Shown: positions 32,895 to 46,204 of the stretch, in pieces
Layout of the letters: every line of letters starts with the position of its first letter
Numbering within the stretch: position 1 is the stretch's first letter
Assembly: GCA_034509735.1 (NCBI GenBank)
Contig: JACGWO010000011.1
Span: forward strand, 27,388,979-27,452,978
From: Sesamum alatum
Taxonomy: Eukaryota > Streptophyta > Magnoliopsida > Lamiales > Pedaliaceae
Reading direction: 5' to 3'
DNA: 64,000 nucleotides
Program-made: the position numbers and the translations under genes
The notes under the pieces: generated by a model
Told to the model about the DNA's origin: nothing
What the model saw: the letters and a program-made list of their open reading frames with translations, nothing else
The model's database searches: none

Positions 32895-35800
32895 GATACT
32901 AACATTTTCATCAGATCGTTTAACTTAATCGTGTGTAATACATACTGAACACGTGGCAGCTCTTTATGGTACTTGCGATACCCTAATTTCTTTATGCAAC
33001 CAATCTAACTTAGAATTTTCTACGATGTATCATTGATTGTTTTTTGTTGCAATGCATAGAAAATAGATAGCTATAAGAGAGAATTATATGTGCAGTGTGG
33101 TTGCGAGATGCAGTTGCCTAATAGAGGGGGCTGGATTCTGACCAATGTAGCTGTGGTTGTGACTTTTTGAATGGTGCATTTATTAGTCTCACCCACTATG
33201 CTCACTCAACAATTCTAGCACTTGCCAACATTTCAATGTGCATTTATTCACATCTATCTTGAGGTGGTGTAGATCTGCGTGTTTATTTATAATCGTTTTT
33301 GGTACCATAATTCTGACAAGTGTCGCTTTTGATATTATAAAATACGATCTTTTTGCTTTTTTTGGTATCAAGAAGTCACGTGTGTTGCACATGCCGTTGG
33401 TTGACGTTAAGTGCCGTTAGGCCACATGACTTTGACTACTTTTGATTTCAGAGGCCCTATTTATTAGTAACAAAAAAATATTCTGACCAATTTTGATCGC
33501 AAACTATAAGAAAAAAACAAATTATTTCTTAAAAGAATAAAAATGTTAGGGCAATTATAATTTAGTTTCATATATATGATAAAATAGCTTTAAAATTATA
33601 ATTGTTTGTATTTTAGATAATTTGTAGGATCTTTGTATTAGTTTTTAAAATTAAATTATTATTTGGTTTGAAAATATTTTAAGATTTACCACAAACTATA
33701 AGAAATAAAATTTAGTTTTCAATAATAGTATTAGATACATTTTATTATTATATCAATAATGAACTAATTTTTAAATTATAATTATTTATATTTCAGATCA
33801 ATTCTACCATCTAATAAAATTGTAATTTTTTAATTTATTTTTATTATATATATTAAATAATTTTTTTCTAATATATATATATATTTTTAAAAAAATTATT
33901 TCTTATAGTTTGTCGTCAAAGGTTATTAAAATATTTTTAGACCAAATAATAATTCAATTTCAAAAAATTATAAAAAGATTCTGGAATTTATTTCAAATAT
34001 AAGTAATTATAATTTAAAAATTATAATATAAATAATTATAATCTAAAATAAGATGTTAGAGTGTTTGGCATAATAAGCTCTTCATGCTATAATAATGATA
34101 GAAAAAACCATCAAATTATATAAATAGATAATTTTGCTTTGCGGGGAAAAATATCGATTATATGATAAATAAATGTGAAATACTAACAAAATTATACGTG
34201 TGCTTTTGTTTATTAAATATTAAGATTAAAGAGCTCATGATATTCTAGAAAACTTGGGTGAAATTACTTTTTTCTTAAAAATCTTATAAAATCTAAAACT
34301 TCTTATTTTAGTATGTTATATTTTCAAAAAAATTGGGTGCAGTTAAGTTTTTCATAAAGATCTTATAAAATCTAAAATATTTGATTTTAATTTCTTATTA
34401 GCTCTTCCAATTAAAATTTTATCAAACGATTTTTAAGAGCTTATAAATTTTCAAACATCTTATAAAATATTTTGAAAAGCTTATAAATTCAGCTAACACC
34501 CTATTAATATATACACACGACGATGTATATAAAGATTGTAAAAAAATTATACACGTGGGCCGACGCAGCAACATAATTGCCTGCCATCACGCCGCCCACC
34601 CCCACCGCCTACATACTTATATGCACACATTTTCCTTTTCCAATTATTAATTAATAATAAATTCATATGCATCGATTTGGAATAATTAATAATTCTAAAT
34701 CAATAAAAATATAATTATCAATTTCACTTCAATAAAAAAAAAAAAAAAGAATACATTGATTTGACATCTAATGATATAAAATACAATTTTATTGATTAAT
34801 CTAGAAACAATTATTAAAGCCAAATATATATATATTTTTCATTGAAAATTGAAAATTGAAAATGAAAATAAAACTTAACATGAGCTTAACTTTCTCACGG
34901 GAATCCCGAATATGATTAATTCTAACTTATATCTCTTTAATGGCAATTTTTATTTATTTTTGGTGTTGGTTTTCTTTTTTAGTTTCTTTTGTTTAGTTAA
35001 TTTACATTTATGGGTAAATTACGTTGATACCCCATGTCATTTTTTAATTTATAAGTACATTCCATAAACTTGTAGTTGTGATCAGGGATTAAAATTTCGT
35101 TTCCAACAAATGTTTTGAGCTTATAAATATTAGAAAGTTTTCGAAAATGTTTCGCAACCGCTATAGAAAAATCATAAAATTAAAGAAACATATATAAGTC
35201 ATAGAAAAATTTAAATATTACCTTTTCTTTTTTTTTTTAAATTCAAATATATGTAGTTTAATTTTGTATCATTTAACCAATTAACATTATTTTTATATAG
35301 CATAATTATGTATTTGGAGTTATTAATTGATGTAGTTGTTATTGAAACTAAATAATAATATACTATTTATATTTAACTATGTGTAATAAATTAATATATC
35401 TATATTATGTTGATACTTATACATATAACATTACTAATTTAGCTTAATATTACTTTTGTTGTCATTAAATGAAATACTTATGTATAACACAAGAATTTAT
35501 ATATTTGTAACTAAAAGTATGAAATAAATATTTCGCTGAAAAATTAGGAAAAATAAAAAGTTTCTTTGGAAACTCAAAGATTTTGAAGGAAAATTAAGAA
35601 AAATGAAGTATTTCGAAGGAAACTAGATAATTTCGAAACTACCATATATTTTTGTTTTCATAACATCAGAAACGAAAACATTTTCATAGTTTCGATGGAA
35701 ACGCATGGAAATTTTAAACCATAGTTGTGATTATAAATACACCCTATATTCAATAATGAAACTTTATACGAACGTTCTCTTTCCCCTAAATATATTGTAC

Positions 35801-37175
35801 TAATACCTTCTAAAGAGGTGTACCTATAATTTTAATCAAATCTAATTTTATGAGATGTGGATATAATTTACCCTGCATGTAATAATGAGATGCATGAGAT
35901 AGGATAATTATGGGTTGGTGTACCTTCCAACTGCAGAAGTCAAGTTGTGTTGCCAACCATTCATTATTCCAGCTAAATGCACTGAAAATGACTTAGCAAA
36001 AAACCATTCATTCACAATACAATTGGGTCGCTTTCTTCATTCTTGATATACATTTAATGTTTATTGATATACAATTTTTATTGTTGTAATTTTTTTTATT
36101 AGATATTGGAATTCGACACATGATTGATTGTAATCGATTTACTTCAATTAATAATAATTAATTGGAATTAATTTCCTCAACAAAATTAAAGGAGTTGATG
36201 GGAAAAGAAAGGAAAAAAAAAAAAGGAGGATTAGGGTTGTATGGTGATATATAATCCACTACAAAATATATATATATATATATATATATAAATTATTTCT
36301 TATATTATAAATGATCGCTATTTTAAAATCATGGTAAATTGATATCGTCGACCGTGTCGAACAAAACAATGTGAAATGTTGCGTTTTGACCACAATCAAC
36401 CAACATTTTGTCAAGGTCTTTTGTTGTGGCCAAAGTATTTGTTATACTTTAATTATAGTCAAAATATTTGTCGTGATTATTAATTATAAATTATGATATC
36501 AGGTTAAATTCAAATTACTCCCTCTAAAAACTGAAATAGGCACAAAAGTCCCTTAACATTTTGAAGAAGTATCTAAGCCCTCTTTGGCTTGCCATGATTT
36601 GGCAAGTTTAAGGATCAAAAGTGATTGCACGATCAAGAGAGGGAACATGAATCTTCAGGACAAATGTCACTAATTAATTTTTTTATAATTTTACTTCTTA
36701 ATATTTATATAATTCATGGTTTTATTGTGATAATTTTTTCCCTTAAAACTTTCATTTGAAATTGATTCAATTTAAGGACTAAAATGGAAAATAATTTACA
36801 CATTTACGGACTACAAAGTCACAAATCAAATAGGAGGGGGTTAAAGTGATATAAAACTTAAACTTAAGAGATAATTGTAGTAAATTTTTATTTATATAAA
36901 TGTATAGGATTTGTAATTTTTATTTATAAATAAATTATTTACTAATTTATGAAAATAATAGTGTAAACATTATTTACTAATTTACTAAGATAATAATGTA
37001 TTACGATATTTGTGAAATTAAATAATAATATTGATTAATAATATATAATTATTATAAATAAATAGTAATAAAACTTATTTTATTTTTTAACAAACTAATA
37101 AAAAAAATAAATATTATAATTTTTATTTGTTTTAAGTCAAATTGGAGTTATTGAAGTTAAATACCATTTATGTTA
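32895..37175. other. Long AT-rich region upstream of copy C
   Basis: 32895-33245 matches the upstream flanks of copies A and B. 33250-33440 resembles the MITE family at 9774 ('gtcacgtgtgttgcacatgcc'). An AT run lies at 36264-36290, and 36330-36480 has phrases of the CACTA MITE. No gene is visible in the rest. Confidence 0.45.
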
Positions 37176-37434
37176 TCTATACTATTATAAAAGAAAACCC
37201 ATTTGACGTACTAACTTTAGAATGCCCCATTTTATCCTTCCATTTGTTTTATTTCTTTAAAAAAATTGCCCATAATAGTAATTTTAATACTTTTTAATAA
37301 ATTTACTAAAATACCTTTTAAACTTCCTTAGCCCACTATCTCATGATAGCTAACTAACTAACCAATAAAATTATTAATAATTTATAAGTCTTTTAAATAA
37401 TTTTGCACACGCATTGAGTGTGCTGTGTGCCTAG
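37176..37434 (+). mobile_element. Non-autonomous Helitron
   Basis: It starts TCTATACTATTATAAAAG after host A (37175) and ends GCACAC-GCATTGA-GTGTGC hairpin (37405-37423), seven bases, CTAG (37431-37434), then host T (37435). A|TC...CTRR|T with a sub-terminal hairpin is the full structural signature of Helitrons. It is 259 bases, with no coding capacity and no target duplication. Confidence 0.75.
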
Positions 37435-37559
37435 TTAATATTAGAAATAAGGACAAATTGAACGTTTTTACCCATCAAAAGTGGGTGAAAAGCTGAAAGA
37501 AGCTCTACCACTCTCACATCCGCGAGTGAATCTCACTCTCCGTTAAAAATTGACGAAAT

Positions 37560-37680
37560 GGGATTTTTTTTGCTGAATTATACATATCATAGGGGGTTTT
37601 TAGCCTATTTCTTTAATATAGGGGTTTTTTTGTAACTTCGCAAAAAACACAGGGTGGATTTTTGCATTTTACCCTTTTTG
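37560..37680. repeat. MITE-like repeat of the 'GGGATAAATGC' group, degraded
   Basis: 'catagggggtttttagcc' and 'acacagggtggatttttgcattttaccc' resemble the inverted ends of the elements at 57495 and 63525. Boundaries are uncertain. Confidence 0.4.
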
Positions 37681-37737
37681 TTGCTGCTGCTAGCAAAATT
37701 CAGATTCTAACACTTGTGACAAATTAAGATAATGACT

Positions 37738-37998
37738 GTGAGGCCTAGCTTAATTGATAAAGTTGAGGCCTCATGACTTGTGAGATAATTGATATGCCAT
37801 AGGTTCAAACTTCACCAATGTGTGAGATGTTATTTTATTAATAGTAATTTTTTTTCTAATGTAATAATAATTGTTGATTAGATATTAGTTATTTAATATT
37901 GATGATTAGTATATAATTGTTATAGTTATCAGATAGTTGTTAAACATAAATATTTGATATTAAAAATTGTAATCGATTTATTAAAAAAATAATATAAG
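37738..37998 (+). mobile_element. tRNA-derived SINE, copy 1
   Basis: An A-box-like TAGCTTAATTGATAA (from 37745) and a B-box AGGTTCAAACTTC (37801-37813) sit in a tRNA-like head. The tail ('ttgttatagttatcag' to 'ttgtaatcgatttatt') matches the tail of the element at 62990-63190. Confidence 0.6.
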
Positions 37999-38667
37999 AT
38001 AATGAATTGGGCAGTTAGGACTTATATCAAATGATGGATGAGCGTTGGAGTTAGATGCAGCCAGCATTAATTTTGTTTGCCTACCGAAATAAATTGGGCC
38101 TTCAGGTAATATTGAGCAACTCTTAAATGATATATTTATTTATAATTTTTAATGAGATTTCGAGCAGGATCATGAATCTCATTTGATGCTAGCAAAAAAA
38201 GCTCGAGTCTAGTGAATTGAACAAGATCTTTTAGCTTATTGCAAGTTTTGTGGACTGAAATCTGCAAAAAATAGGTACTCGACAACCAAATCAGTAATAG
38301 ATCGAGAGTAAACCATTAGTAAAAGAAAGCGGTAGAAATTGGCAGTATAGTAGAGTATGCTTGAGTGTGAAATTCGAGATGTCGAATTCGTGTTTGCTAG
38401 CTACTGTCTATAAGCAAGACCAAGATTAATGCTGATAAGACAAAATCAACAGTTTTAGGGATTCGATTAAAGAGGAAACCCATCTGTGAGCTAGATTTCG
38501 TCCTTCTATGTAGGTAGTTACACTTCGGCTAGGAATGAATCCCTGCTTTTCCTCTCAGACCGCCATGTGTCCAATGGTCTTTGACGGCCGATGATTATCT
38601 GCTTTATGGTTCTGCAGTGAGAGATAAGAAAAAAATAGACCAAATCCCCGATCTTTGGGATTTGATT
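37999..38667. other. Spacer with LTR-like decay products
   Basis: 38330-38450 resembles 39560-39670 ('gagtgtgaaattcgag' and 'tataagcaagacc' against 'gagtgtaaaattcc' and 'tataagcaggacc'), possibly remains of one LTR-like repeat. No gene. Confidence 0.35.
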
Positions 38668-41393
38668 GAGATAGACGTACCGCCCCAGCTCTAGCAAGGA
38701 TCCTCGACTTGGGCGGCATTTAGGTTTTGACTAGGGGTGAATCTCTATTCCAATTCTCATGTTGTCACGTGTCTTAACAAAATTATAACGTCTAATCTAT
38801 TTCCTTACTTTTATGTTGACATGTGTCGAACAGATTTACGGATAATGTCTATATCTTTCCTTACTCTCAGGCTGATATTTGTTCTAACAAATTTAAGAAT
38901 ACTATCTATCTCTTTTTTTCTTTTCAGGTGAGTTGGTAATAACTTTTCATCTTACGTGGCTTCCTACGGCATAGCCACACGCCTTTATCCGCGCCTGGGT
39001 CCCACCTGGAACCGGGCCCCCTGTTTGATTTTCTACTAGAAATTTGCTTGAAACTTTTTTGAGCCGCTTGGGGAGCTCCATCTGGACATCATCTTCAATC
39101 AGACTTTACCTTTTCTTAAATAAAAACCATCAAAATAGTTCCTAGTAATAGTTCTTATGGATCAAATCATTTCCAATTATGTATGGAAAGAAATTCAAGA
39201 ATTTTTTACATTTCAAATAAATATTTAGAATAAGATCTCCATTTCAACAACGAGTTTATCAAATATCTTAAAATCAAAACCTGTTTTTTCTTGGATGATG
39301 TTGATTTATTGTACTTGTAACATAATGAGAAAGGAAAAATAGAAATGGGAAGGTTGACCGAACCTACCCCACTTGGCGTGGGTTCTAAATTTATAAACCG
39401 GTCTAGTTGGTTGGGTTAAACTTTTGGATTTATATTCTATCATACTTCGTATATGATTAAAGTATTGTAAATATTTTAAAATTTTATTATATGTTTATTA
39501 TGTTATATATATATATGATGCGAGCAAAAATTATTTAGGTCTAGCTGGAGTAAAGAGTAATGAAATAAAGTGATAGAAATTAATAGAGTGCGAAGGATCA
39601 TAGTTGAGTGTAAAATTCCATTAAGACTATTATTTATAAGCAGGACCTGCAAAATCAATACGGATAATTCAAAATTTCTTGTTTTTCAGGATGAGGGAGC
39701 CCCTTCGCAAGTGGGCTCCTTGGTCTTAGGGAAGGCGGTTGTCTTCGAGATATGGACACCTTCCAACTCATCATCTTTCGTTGTCATGTGTCCTAGCTTT
39801 GGCGGGTAAAGCTTATATGCATCTTTAGCCTTCAAATGAGGTGGAAGGACCCCACATTTTTCGAGATTCAATTGGAGGCATCCCTTGTCGAGTAGGGGTC
39901 CTTTATCTGGGGTAGACGGTTACCATTGGAATCAGGACATCTCCAGCTCGTCTCTTCGTACTACCACATGTAGTTTTGGCGGCTGAGATTTATCTATTTC
40001 AACTAATCTCTAGGTGATGTGGAGCAGATAATTAATCTTACATTGACTCGCAACCTAGACTCTCTTGGGGCACCCCTGCCTAGGTCCTTACTTAGACTGG
40101 GCTTATTGGCCCTTTTAAGGTTTCTTAGGGTCTTGCATTCCTTTAAACTCTAACGATCTTTTTTTTTCTTTTTGTGTCACTTGGGGCTAGCCTATTTTTA
40201 TGTGGTATCATTCATTTCCAGCAAATGAATAGGTGGAGACTACCCTCCTTATTAGAGTATGTGTCTTCATCTAGCAGAGGCAAGAGAATTGCTGAAAGAG
40301 GGACTCCTCTTCTTTTGCTTTAATAATTGCTAGTTAAGGGTTTTTTTCGAAGAGAATGGAGTAATTGTTGAACAAGAAGATTGAAACCCAAAAGACATTT
40401 TGTTCAACAGTGTCTATACTATTTTAAGCTGGTCACGTGTGTCACGTGCACTTTTCTGGGCATTTAGCAAATTTCAACCATTTTGATTCTCATTGTGTGA
40501 ATTTTTAAAATTACAAGACAAAAATGTCAAAATGAATTTATACAAGACTGAAATCGTCACCCCATACTTAAAAGACTAAAATTGCAATTTTTGGTGAATA
40601 TATATGTCCATAAGAATCTCTTGTGGGTAGATCAATCTCATATTTTGACAAATTCATGAAATCTAAATTTTTTCTCACTGAAAATAGGGTTTTTTTTAAA
40701 TAAAAGAGTACCACGCTAGTTGTTATCATTATTTGCTTATTATCACTTCATTGGCTTGAAAAAGACAACCGGTGAAAGATATCTATACTTTGTTATTAAG
40801 GAGAGCACTTTTTTGATGTCTCACAATTTTTGGCCTGTCAATTTTAATATTTTAAAATTTTATTTATTTTTTTGTATTTTACTTTCAATATTCAAGTAAC
40901 TATTTCTTCCCCATTTATTATTCCACAAATCCACATTTATATATATGTGGATTTTGTTTCATTTATTTATTTCTCTGTTTTATTTTACTCAATTGTATTT
41001 TGATAATAAATTATTAGTTTAATAAAAATATTATTATATTTACACACATCGAGTGTGCGATTTTTGCTTGTATAATTTTATGTGACAATACAATCAATCC
41101 TCTTCAACCAAATGTTGTCCTAAAAGACATGATTTTTTTGGAGTTATAGTAATAAATGACCCCATGTTGTTTGTTCAAAGCAATTAAATGGTTCTTTAAT
41201 TTCATTGCATCCATGGTATTCAAGAGGATGAAAGTTTGTCCTATAAGTTGGTGAATAATAAATTAGATGGTGACAATATGTCTCACAATTCACTATTCCT
41301 TGTCAATGACTAACATTGTTCAAATGTACTTGGTTGTACTATTAGAATTAGGATTAGTCTTCTATTTAAGGAAGGGAATCATGATATAGCGAT
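38668..41393 (+). repeat. Segmental duplication, copy 1
   Basis: From 'ttgagatagac' to 'tatttaaggaaggg.aatcat' it matches 47618-52383 in direct orientation, once the copia element is removed there and a Helitron-like element removed here. No protein-coding gene is recognisable in either copy. It contains a spacer with LTR-like fragments (39540-39680). Confidence 0.8.
40782..41070 (+). mobile_element. Helitron-like element inside duplication copy 1
   Basis: It starts TCTATACTTTGTTATTAAGG and ends CACAC-ATCGA-GTGTG hairpin (about 41043-41057), then CTTG|T. The other copy of the duplication (about 52065-52075) reads straight across, which bounds the insertion. The end departs from CTRR by one base. 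Confidence 0.6.
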
Positions 41394-42509
41394 AATTGAG
41401 GAGGGGCAATTCTGGAATCTTGAACAGTGTATAGCTCGATTGTCTTTGCACGACAAAAAGAATTGATTATTCCCTACGCTATAAATCACCAAGGCTTAAA
41501 CCCCGTAGTAAATCATACTATCTACTATATTCAGAAAAATCGATGTGAAAACTTAAGTTTTGACCACGATTAATCAACTGTGATACCCTATTCGTAATTA
41601 TATTCCATCTTATACGAAATCACATCAACCAATAAAATAAACCATAATTTACTCAATATATTACGTAGACATTGAGGACTAATATATGTTATCAAAACTT
41701 TGTAATTAATCCTCGACCTTAGTCATTATCACTATAAACAAAGGAGAAAAGTGAAGTTTCTAGTTATTACAAAACTTTAAAAAAAAACAAAAAACAAATC
41801 CACTGAAATCTCATATCTATGTAATTATGTAGCTAGGGCTTCCACCTTAGAATATCACTGTTGACCCACTTAGTAATATTGATGATCGGCTTATGATCGG
41901 TTAGTCATTATGACTTATGTCCTGAAAAATATGCGGCAAGGATTGAGTTGCCTACTCAATAAGTATAGCTAATCGACTTAATATATACGCATACACATAT
42001 GCAATAAGACAAATCTCATACAATTATATCAATCCACAAATATTATTATTTAATATGCAATCATCACAAAATCATGAAATAACCAGTGCTATAATCATAC
42101 ATCAATCCACAGTACAATATATCCTGAATCAGCATTTATTTTATTAGGGCCCTGTTTACCCAAGCTGGAGTGCATCACTCAATGGTTTTTACCGGCTATC
42201 ATCACCTCAATCACAATGTCTCCTTTTTTTCGATACACACAACACGCAACTCGTATCATATCTCACATCAATCATATCACACAGCACACAGCTCGTCATT
42301 AATCATATTATCATAACCATTGCAGTATGCCCCCAATTAGGTAAGCTATCTCTTTATCTCAATTCACAACATTCCATCCATAATCTCATCATTCAATTTC
42401 AATCCACAATAAAATAGCATGGCATAGCACAATCATTCATTTGTCTTTCTCACACCATAAACACATATAAGCATATAATGTCAACTCCACTGAATAACCA
42501 ATATAACCC
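41394..42509. other. Spacer before GRF zinc-finger fragment
   Basis: 41515-41720 carries CACTA-MITE-like phrases. The rest is AT-rich and repetitive in 'atcatc/caatcc' words. No coding signal. Confidence 0.35.
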
Positions 42510-42799
42510 GCATGCTATTGTGGGAGAAGGGCATATTTGAGGACTTCATTAACATACGATATCCAGGTAGAAGATTTTACAATTGTGAGAACATTGCAAG
42601 TGGGTGTGATTTTTTTCTTTGGCAAGATCCACCAATGTGTAGAAGATCTAGTATTGTTATATCTTGGTTGCGAAGAAAAGTGAAGAGCATGGAAGAAGAA
42701 TCTGGAAAAGTTCAAGCTCCTCATCTCGTAGCGACATCTTCTCACTTCTTTCGCTCCACCGCCGTACTGTATACTAGAATTTTTCCTTCAATTTCTTAG
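42510..42799 (+). pseudogene. GRF-type zinc-finger fragment, frameshifted
   Basis: Frame one from 42513 reads CYCGRRAYLRTSLTYD. After a 1-base loss at about 42560 the next frame reads PGRRFYNCENIASGCDFFLW then QDPPMC, with a stop at 42797. Together these give the GRF zinc-finger signature (CxCG...GRxFYxC...CxFFxW) followed by the usual DPPMC and a short basic tail. Plant proteins of this sort are small, often encoded near transposons, and their function is poorly known. No start codon, promoter or further exon is visible, so this is a relic. Confidence 0.75.
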
Positions 42800-45025
42800 A
42801 TTCAGGTTTAATTTTAACTGGGTGGGTAGAATTTGGTTCTTCATTTTGGGGAGCTTTTTGGCAAATTAGGGCAAGGGAAATGAAATCTTGTTTTTTCAAT
42901 TCCCCCCCACCCCCACCAAAAAGAAGAAAAAAAAAATAGCCTTTTAGCGGTCATGCTTAATTCACGTGATTTTTTCATTAAAATCTTAACAAAAAAGTCG
43001 CTTGGGATTGACATTGAGATTTTTTTTCTACATATATGATACTCAATGTGAAAATGGTGTAATATATGGGACTAAATTAAAAATTGGCCTATTATATGGG
43101 ACGAAAAGTGCAATTTTTCCTTATTATGTCAAGTAAAAATTTAAACAAGTCATGGAGTAGTGATATCGGGATTGGAAAGAATTAGAGAAACAAGGAAGAG
43201 GAAAGAGAAAGGTGAGGTGAGGAACACGATGGAAAGAATTGATTTGGAAAACGAAATACTTTCAATTTATTGAATTAGTTTTGGTTTTATAATGAGGGTG
43301 AAATGGTCATTTGAGCACCTATTATTAAGTTTGACTAACACCTGTTAGCCAAATGGGACAATTTGTAATTTTTATAGTAAAAGAGATAAATTTGTATATT
43401 TTCAAAGTAGCAGGGAAGGTTAGGTAATTAACCCTTTTTAAAATTTTCTCACTTTTTTTGTGGACTAGAAGGGCAAGAAGGAAATTTCATCTCGTCGGTT
43501 TTTTTCACAATTTTTTAAATTTTTTTAAAAAAATAACAAGGTTAAAATGGATATTTTTAGGCCTTCGTCCAAGGATTAGATAATTTCATTAAGCATTAGA
43601 GGGGGTATTGGTAATTTTCTAAATGATAAGGAGTATTTATAATTATGTCAAACTTCAAAAGAGTTCGTTGTAAATTTACCCTTATATATATTAGGGTTGT
43701 TGTTATAATTATTATTGTTGTTGTTGTTGTTTGTTAGAGTACTGTGGAGTTTGTTCCGACTTTGCATTTCGAGGCGACGACCATTAATCCAATTAAAACT
43801 GTAAGGGGTAATTTATAATTTTGCAAAACCTTACAGGTATCCTAGTATAAATAAATAATTGATGACCTTTGATTGTATTTTACACCAAATCGTTCTATAA
43901 AAAAACAAATTTTTAAGCAATCGTAGATACAGAAAAAAAATCTTTAAATCATAGAAATCTTATATTTTACGATTATTATTTTTTTCATATTTTCTACACA
44001 CGTTCACAGTCAGTCAACAAAACAATACCTAATTATTATTTCATGGCCTCCTATTCCCAACTCCATATGCATCAGGCTTCCTCTTTCACCCTAAGCAAAT
44101 TGTACACCATGAAAAATTATAAATCAAACTCCTCAACTTGAGGTGTGAAGACAATTAATTACCTCATGTGGCTGCCAACCAACAGTACTATCATAGTGCC
44201 TTCTAGGGCACAAACCTCTTTAATTACTAGGATCTTAGGCTGTCCCAATCAACATTTAGGCTATAATACATGAATATTTTGAAAAATTACTCGATTTAAT
44301 GTCGGACACGTCTCGTACACGGTATATGCGTATTTGAAAATATAAAATAAAAAAAAAAAAAAGGACACGGTGTTGGACACGCCACACGTTTTGGAGTAGT
44401 GTCCGACACGTTCTGGACACGTTAAGGATGTTTTGTATAATTTTAAAAAGTTTTGGACTATCTTTTTTAAGAAAAAGAGTTTTGGGTTAAATAAAAAAGA
44501 AAAAAAATGAATTTACTTCTCTCAAAATAAATTTTGGGATGAAATTACTAAAAAATCGAGTGTAGGTCATGATTATTTAACTAATTTGGATGATTATATA
44601 TTTTTTTATTGCGTACTTTTTTTAAAAAAACTGATTATGTATATTTTTGAAGTCATATATTTTGGTTAAAATTTATATAGAAGACATATTTATTTTATAT
44701 TTTATCTTGATATTTTTAATATTGCATAAATTTTATGAAAAAATTTAGAATATATATAAAAAAATATATTCTCCATAGTCGTGTCAGTACCGTATCGTGT
44801 CCTAATTTTTTGAAATTTTTTCTATCGTATCGTGTTCGTGTCATCGTGTCCATGTCCATGCATCATAGCATTTGGGTTCATGATTTTTTACGAAAGATCT
44901 TGAATTTGAACTTGAACGGGTGTGTGAGTGTCATAGGGATGTGCATTGAAACTGACTTGAACCAAATTTATAAATTTTGGCACGTATGGAAAGTCACGTT
45001 CTCCTAATTCCCGTCCTACTATTCA
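42800..45025. other. Spacer with dispersed repeats
   Basis: 43440-43690 resembles the right arm of the element at 15075-16251 ('gtttatcaaggattaga', 'ttggtaattttc'). 44275-44880 is a repeat rich in 'gtgtcc/ggacac' words at both ends ('gtcggacacgtc', 'catcgtgtccatgtcc'), plausibly one element with inverted ends. No gene. Confidence 0.45.
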
Positions 45026-45344
45026 CACTAGGAAAAATGTTACTATTGCCTACAATTTTATTGACTATAGAATAAAATCATGGCAAATAACTATTATTAA
45101 CCACGGCTAAATATAAATCGATTAAAATAATTAACTTATCCACCATGAAAATGATTTTTGCCATGGCTATAAATTATGACCAATGTTTTTGTCATGGCTT
45201 TTGGCCATGACAAATGGATTCGTCACACTCGTCAAAACCACAACCAACAACCATTGCGTGGCCATGATTATCGACTTTTTACTACGACTATTTAATTTTA
45301 ACTATAGCAATTAGCCATAATTAAATGTCATATTTCTTCTAATA
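45026..45344. mobile_element. CACTA-type MITE, TSD TCA
   Basis: The left end is CACTAGGAAAAATG; the right end ATTTCTTCTAATA is a decayed ...TAGTG. TCA flanks both sides (45023-45025, 45345-45347), the 3-base duplication typical of CACTA elements. The interior has long imperfect inverted repeats around 'atggc..atggcaa'. No transposase. Confidence 0.75.
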
Positions 45345-46204
45345 TCATAATCCATTTACCCTCCAACATACGTATGTACCGATATACATTTACATTATAC
45401 ATTAATTTTTATTAATAAAAGAATATTACAATACATGTTCCTAAAAATATCCACTAGTTGAACACGATTAGATATTTACGGTATTTCTTATTTTCTAAAT
45501 TTTCAAATCCAAACATATCTTCACTCAGTCACACTAATTTCTAAAAGACTTAGAATCCCAAGGTCGAACGCCTGGCATACTTTTACTCTTATCTACGAAT
45601 CAGCACATCATCTGCCTCGACGAGTCAAACGTGATCAAAATTCCTTACATTGTATTTAGATTGATGGATTTCAAATCGTTTAATTTTATATTTAATTTTA
45701 CATTTTATTGAATATTAATAAATTTTAAATTCTTCTAATATGAAGTCATTTAGAATTATTTGTTCAAATTCTCGTCAAATCCAAATCCAAATAACCAGCT
45801 GAATATGAAATCCATAATCCCAAATAAAAAGTTCTTCAAATTTTTTTGGATATTCTACAATTTGAAGGATTTCAAATCCTTCAACTCTAATTTTGAACTA
45901 TATTAATGTTAATGAATTTGAAATTATTTTGTTCAAATATTTCCTTCGAATCAAAATTTATCAATTCAAATGTAGCCTTAGATTGCGTTTGGAACTGTGA
46001 ATTTGGATTTGACTAAATTTATCTGAAATGGATAGATTCAAATTCCTTTATTTCAAACCCAAATATTCTCTTATTTGAATTTATAAGGAATTCGTGCAAA
46101 AATTTTGAATTCATTCGGCTAACTCTTTTAGAGCATTTCAAAATTTAAATATGTATAATTTTGAAAAAATAATATAAAGTTTAATCCATCAATCAATCGA
46201 AAAT
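45345..46204. other. AT-rich spacer
   Basis: Contains several 'gaatttgaaat/aaattcaaat' words (45660-46140), perhaps a decayed foldback. No gene. Confidence 0.35.

Noticed and set aside
39570..39871. Short open frames on both strands near 39.7 kb
   Set aside because: No motif, and the matching part of the duplicated segment near 48.5 kb does not preserve either frame.
44275..44880. 'GTGTCC'-rich block considered as a tandem gene regulatory array
   Set aside because: The words cluster at two ends in opposite orientation, which fits the arms of a dispersed element better than a regulatory array; no neighbouring gene.
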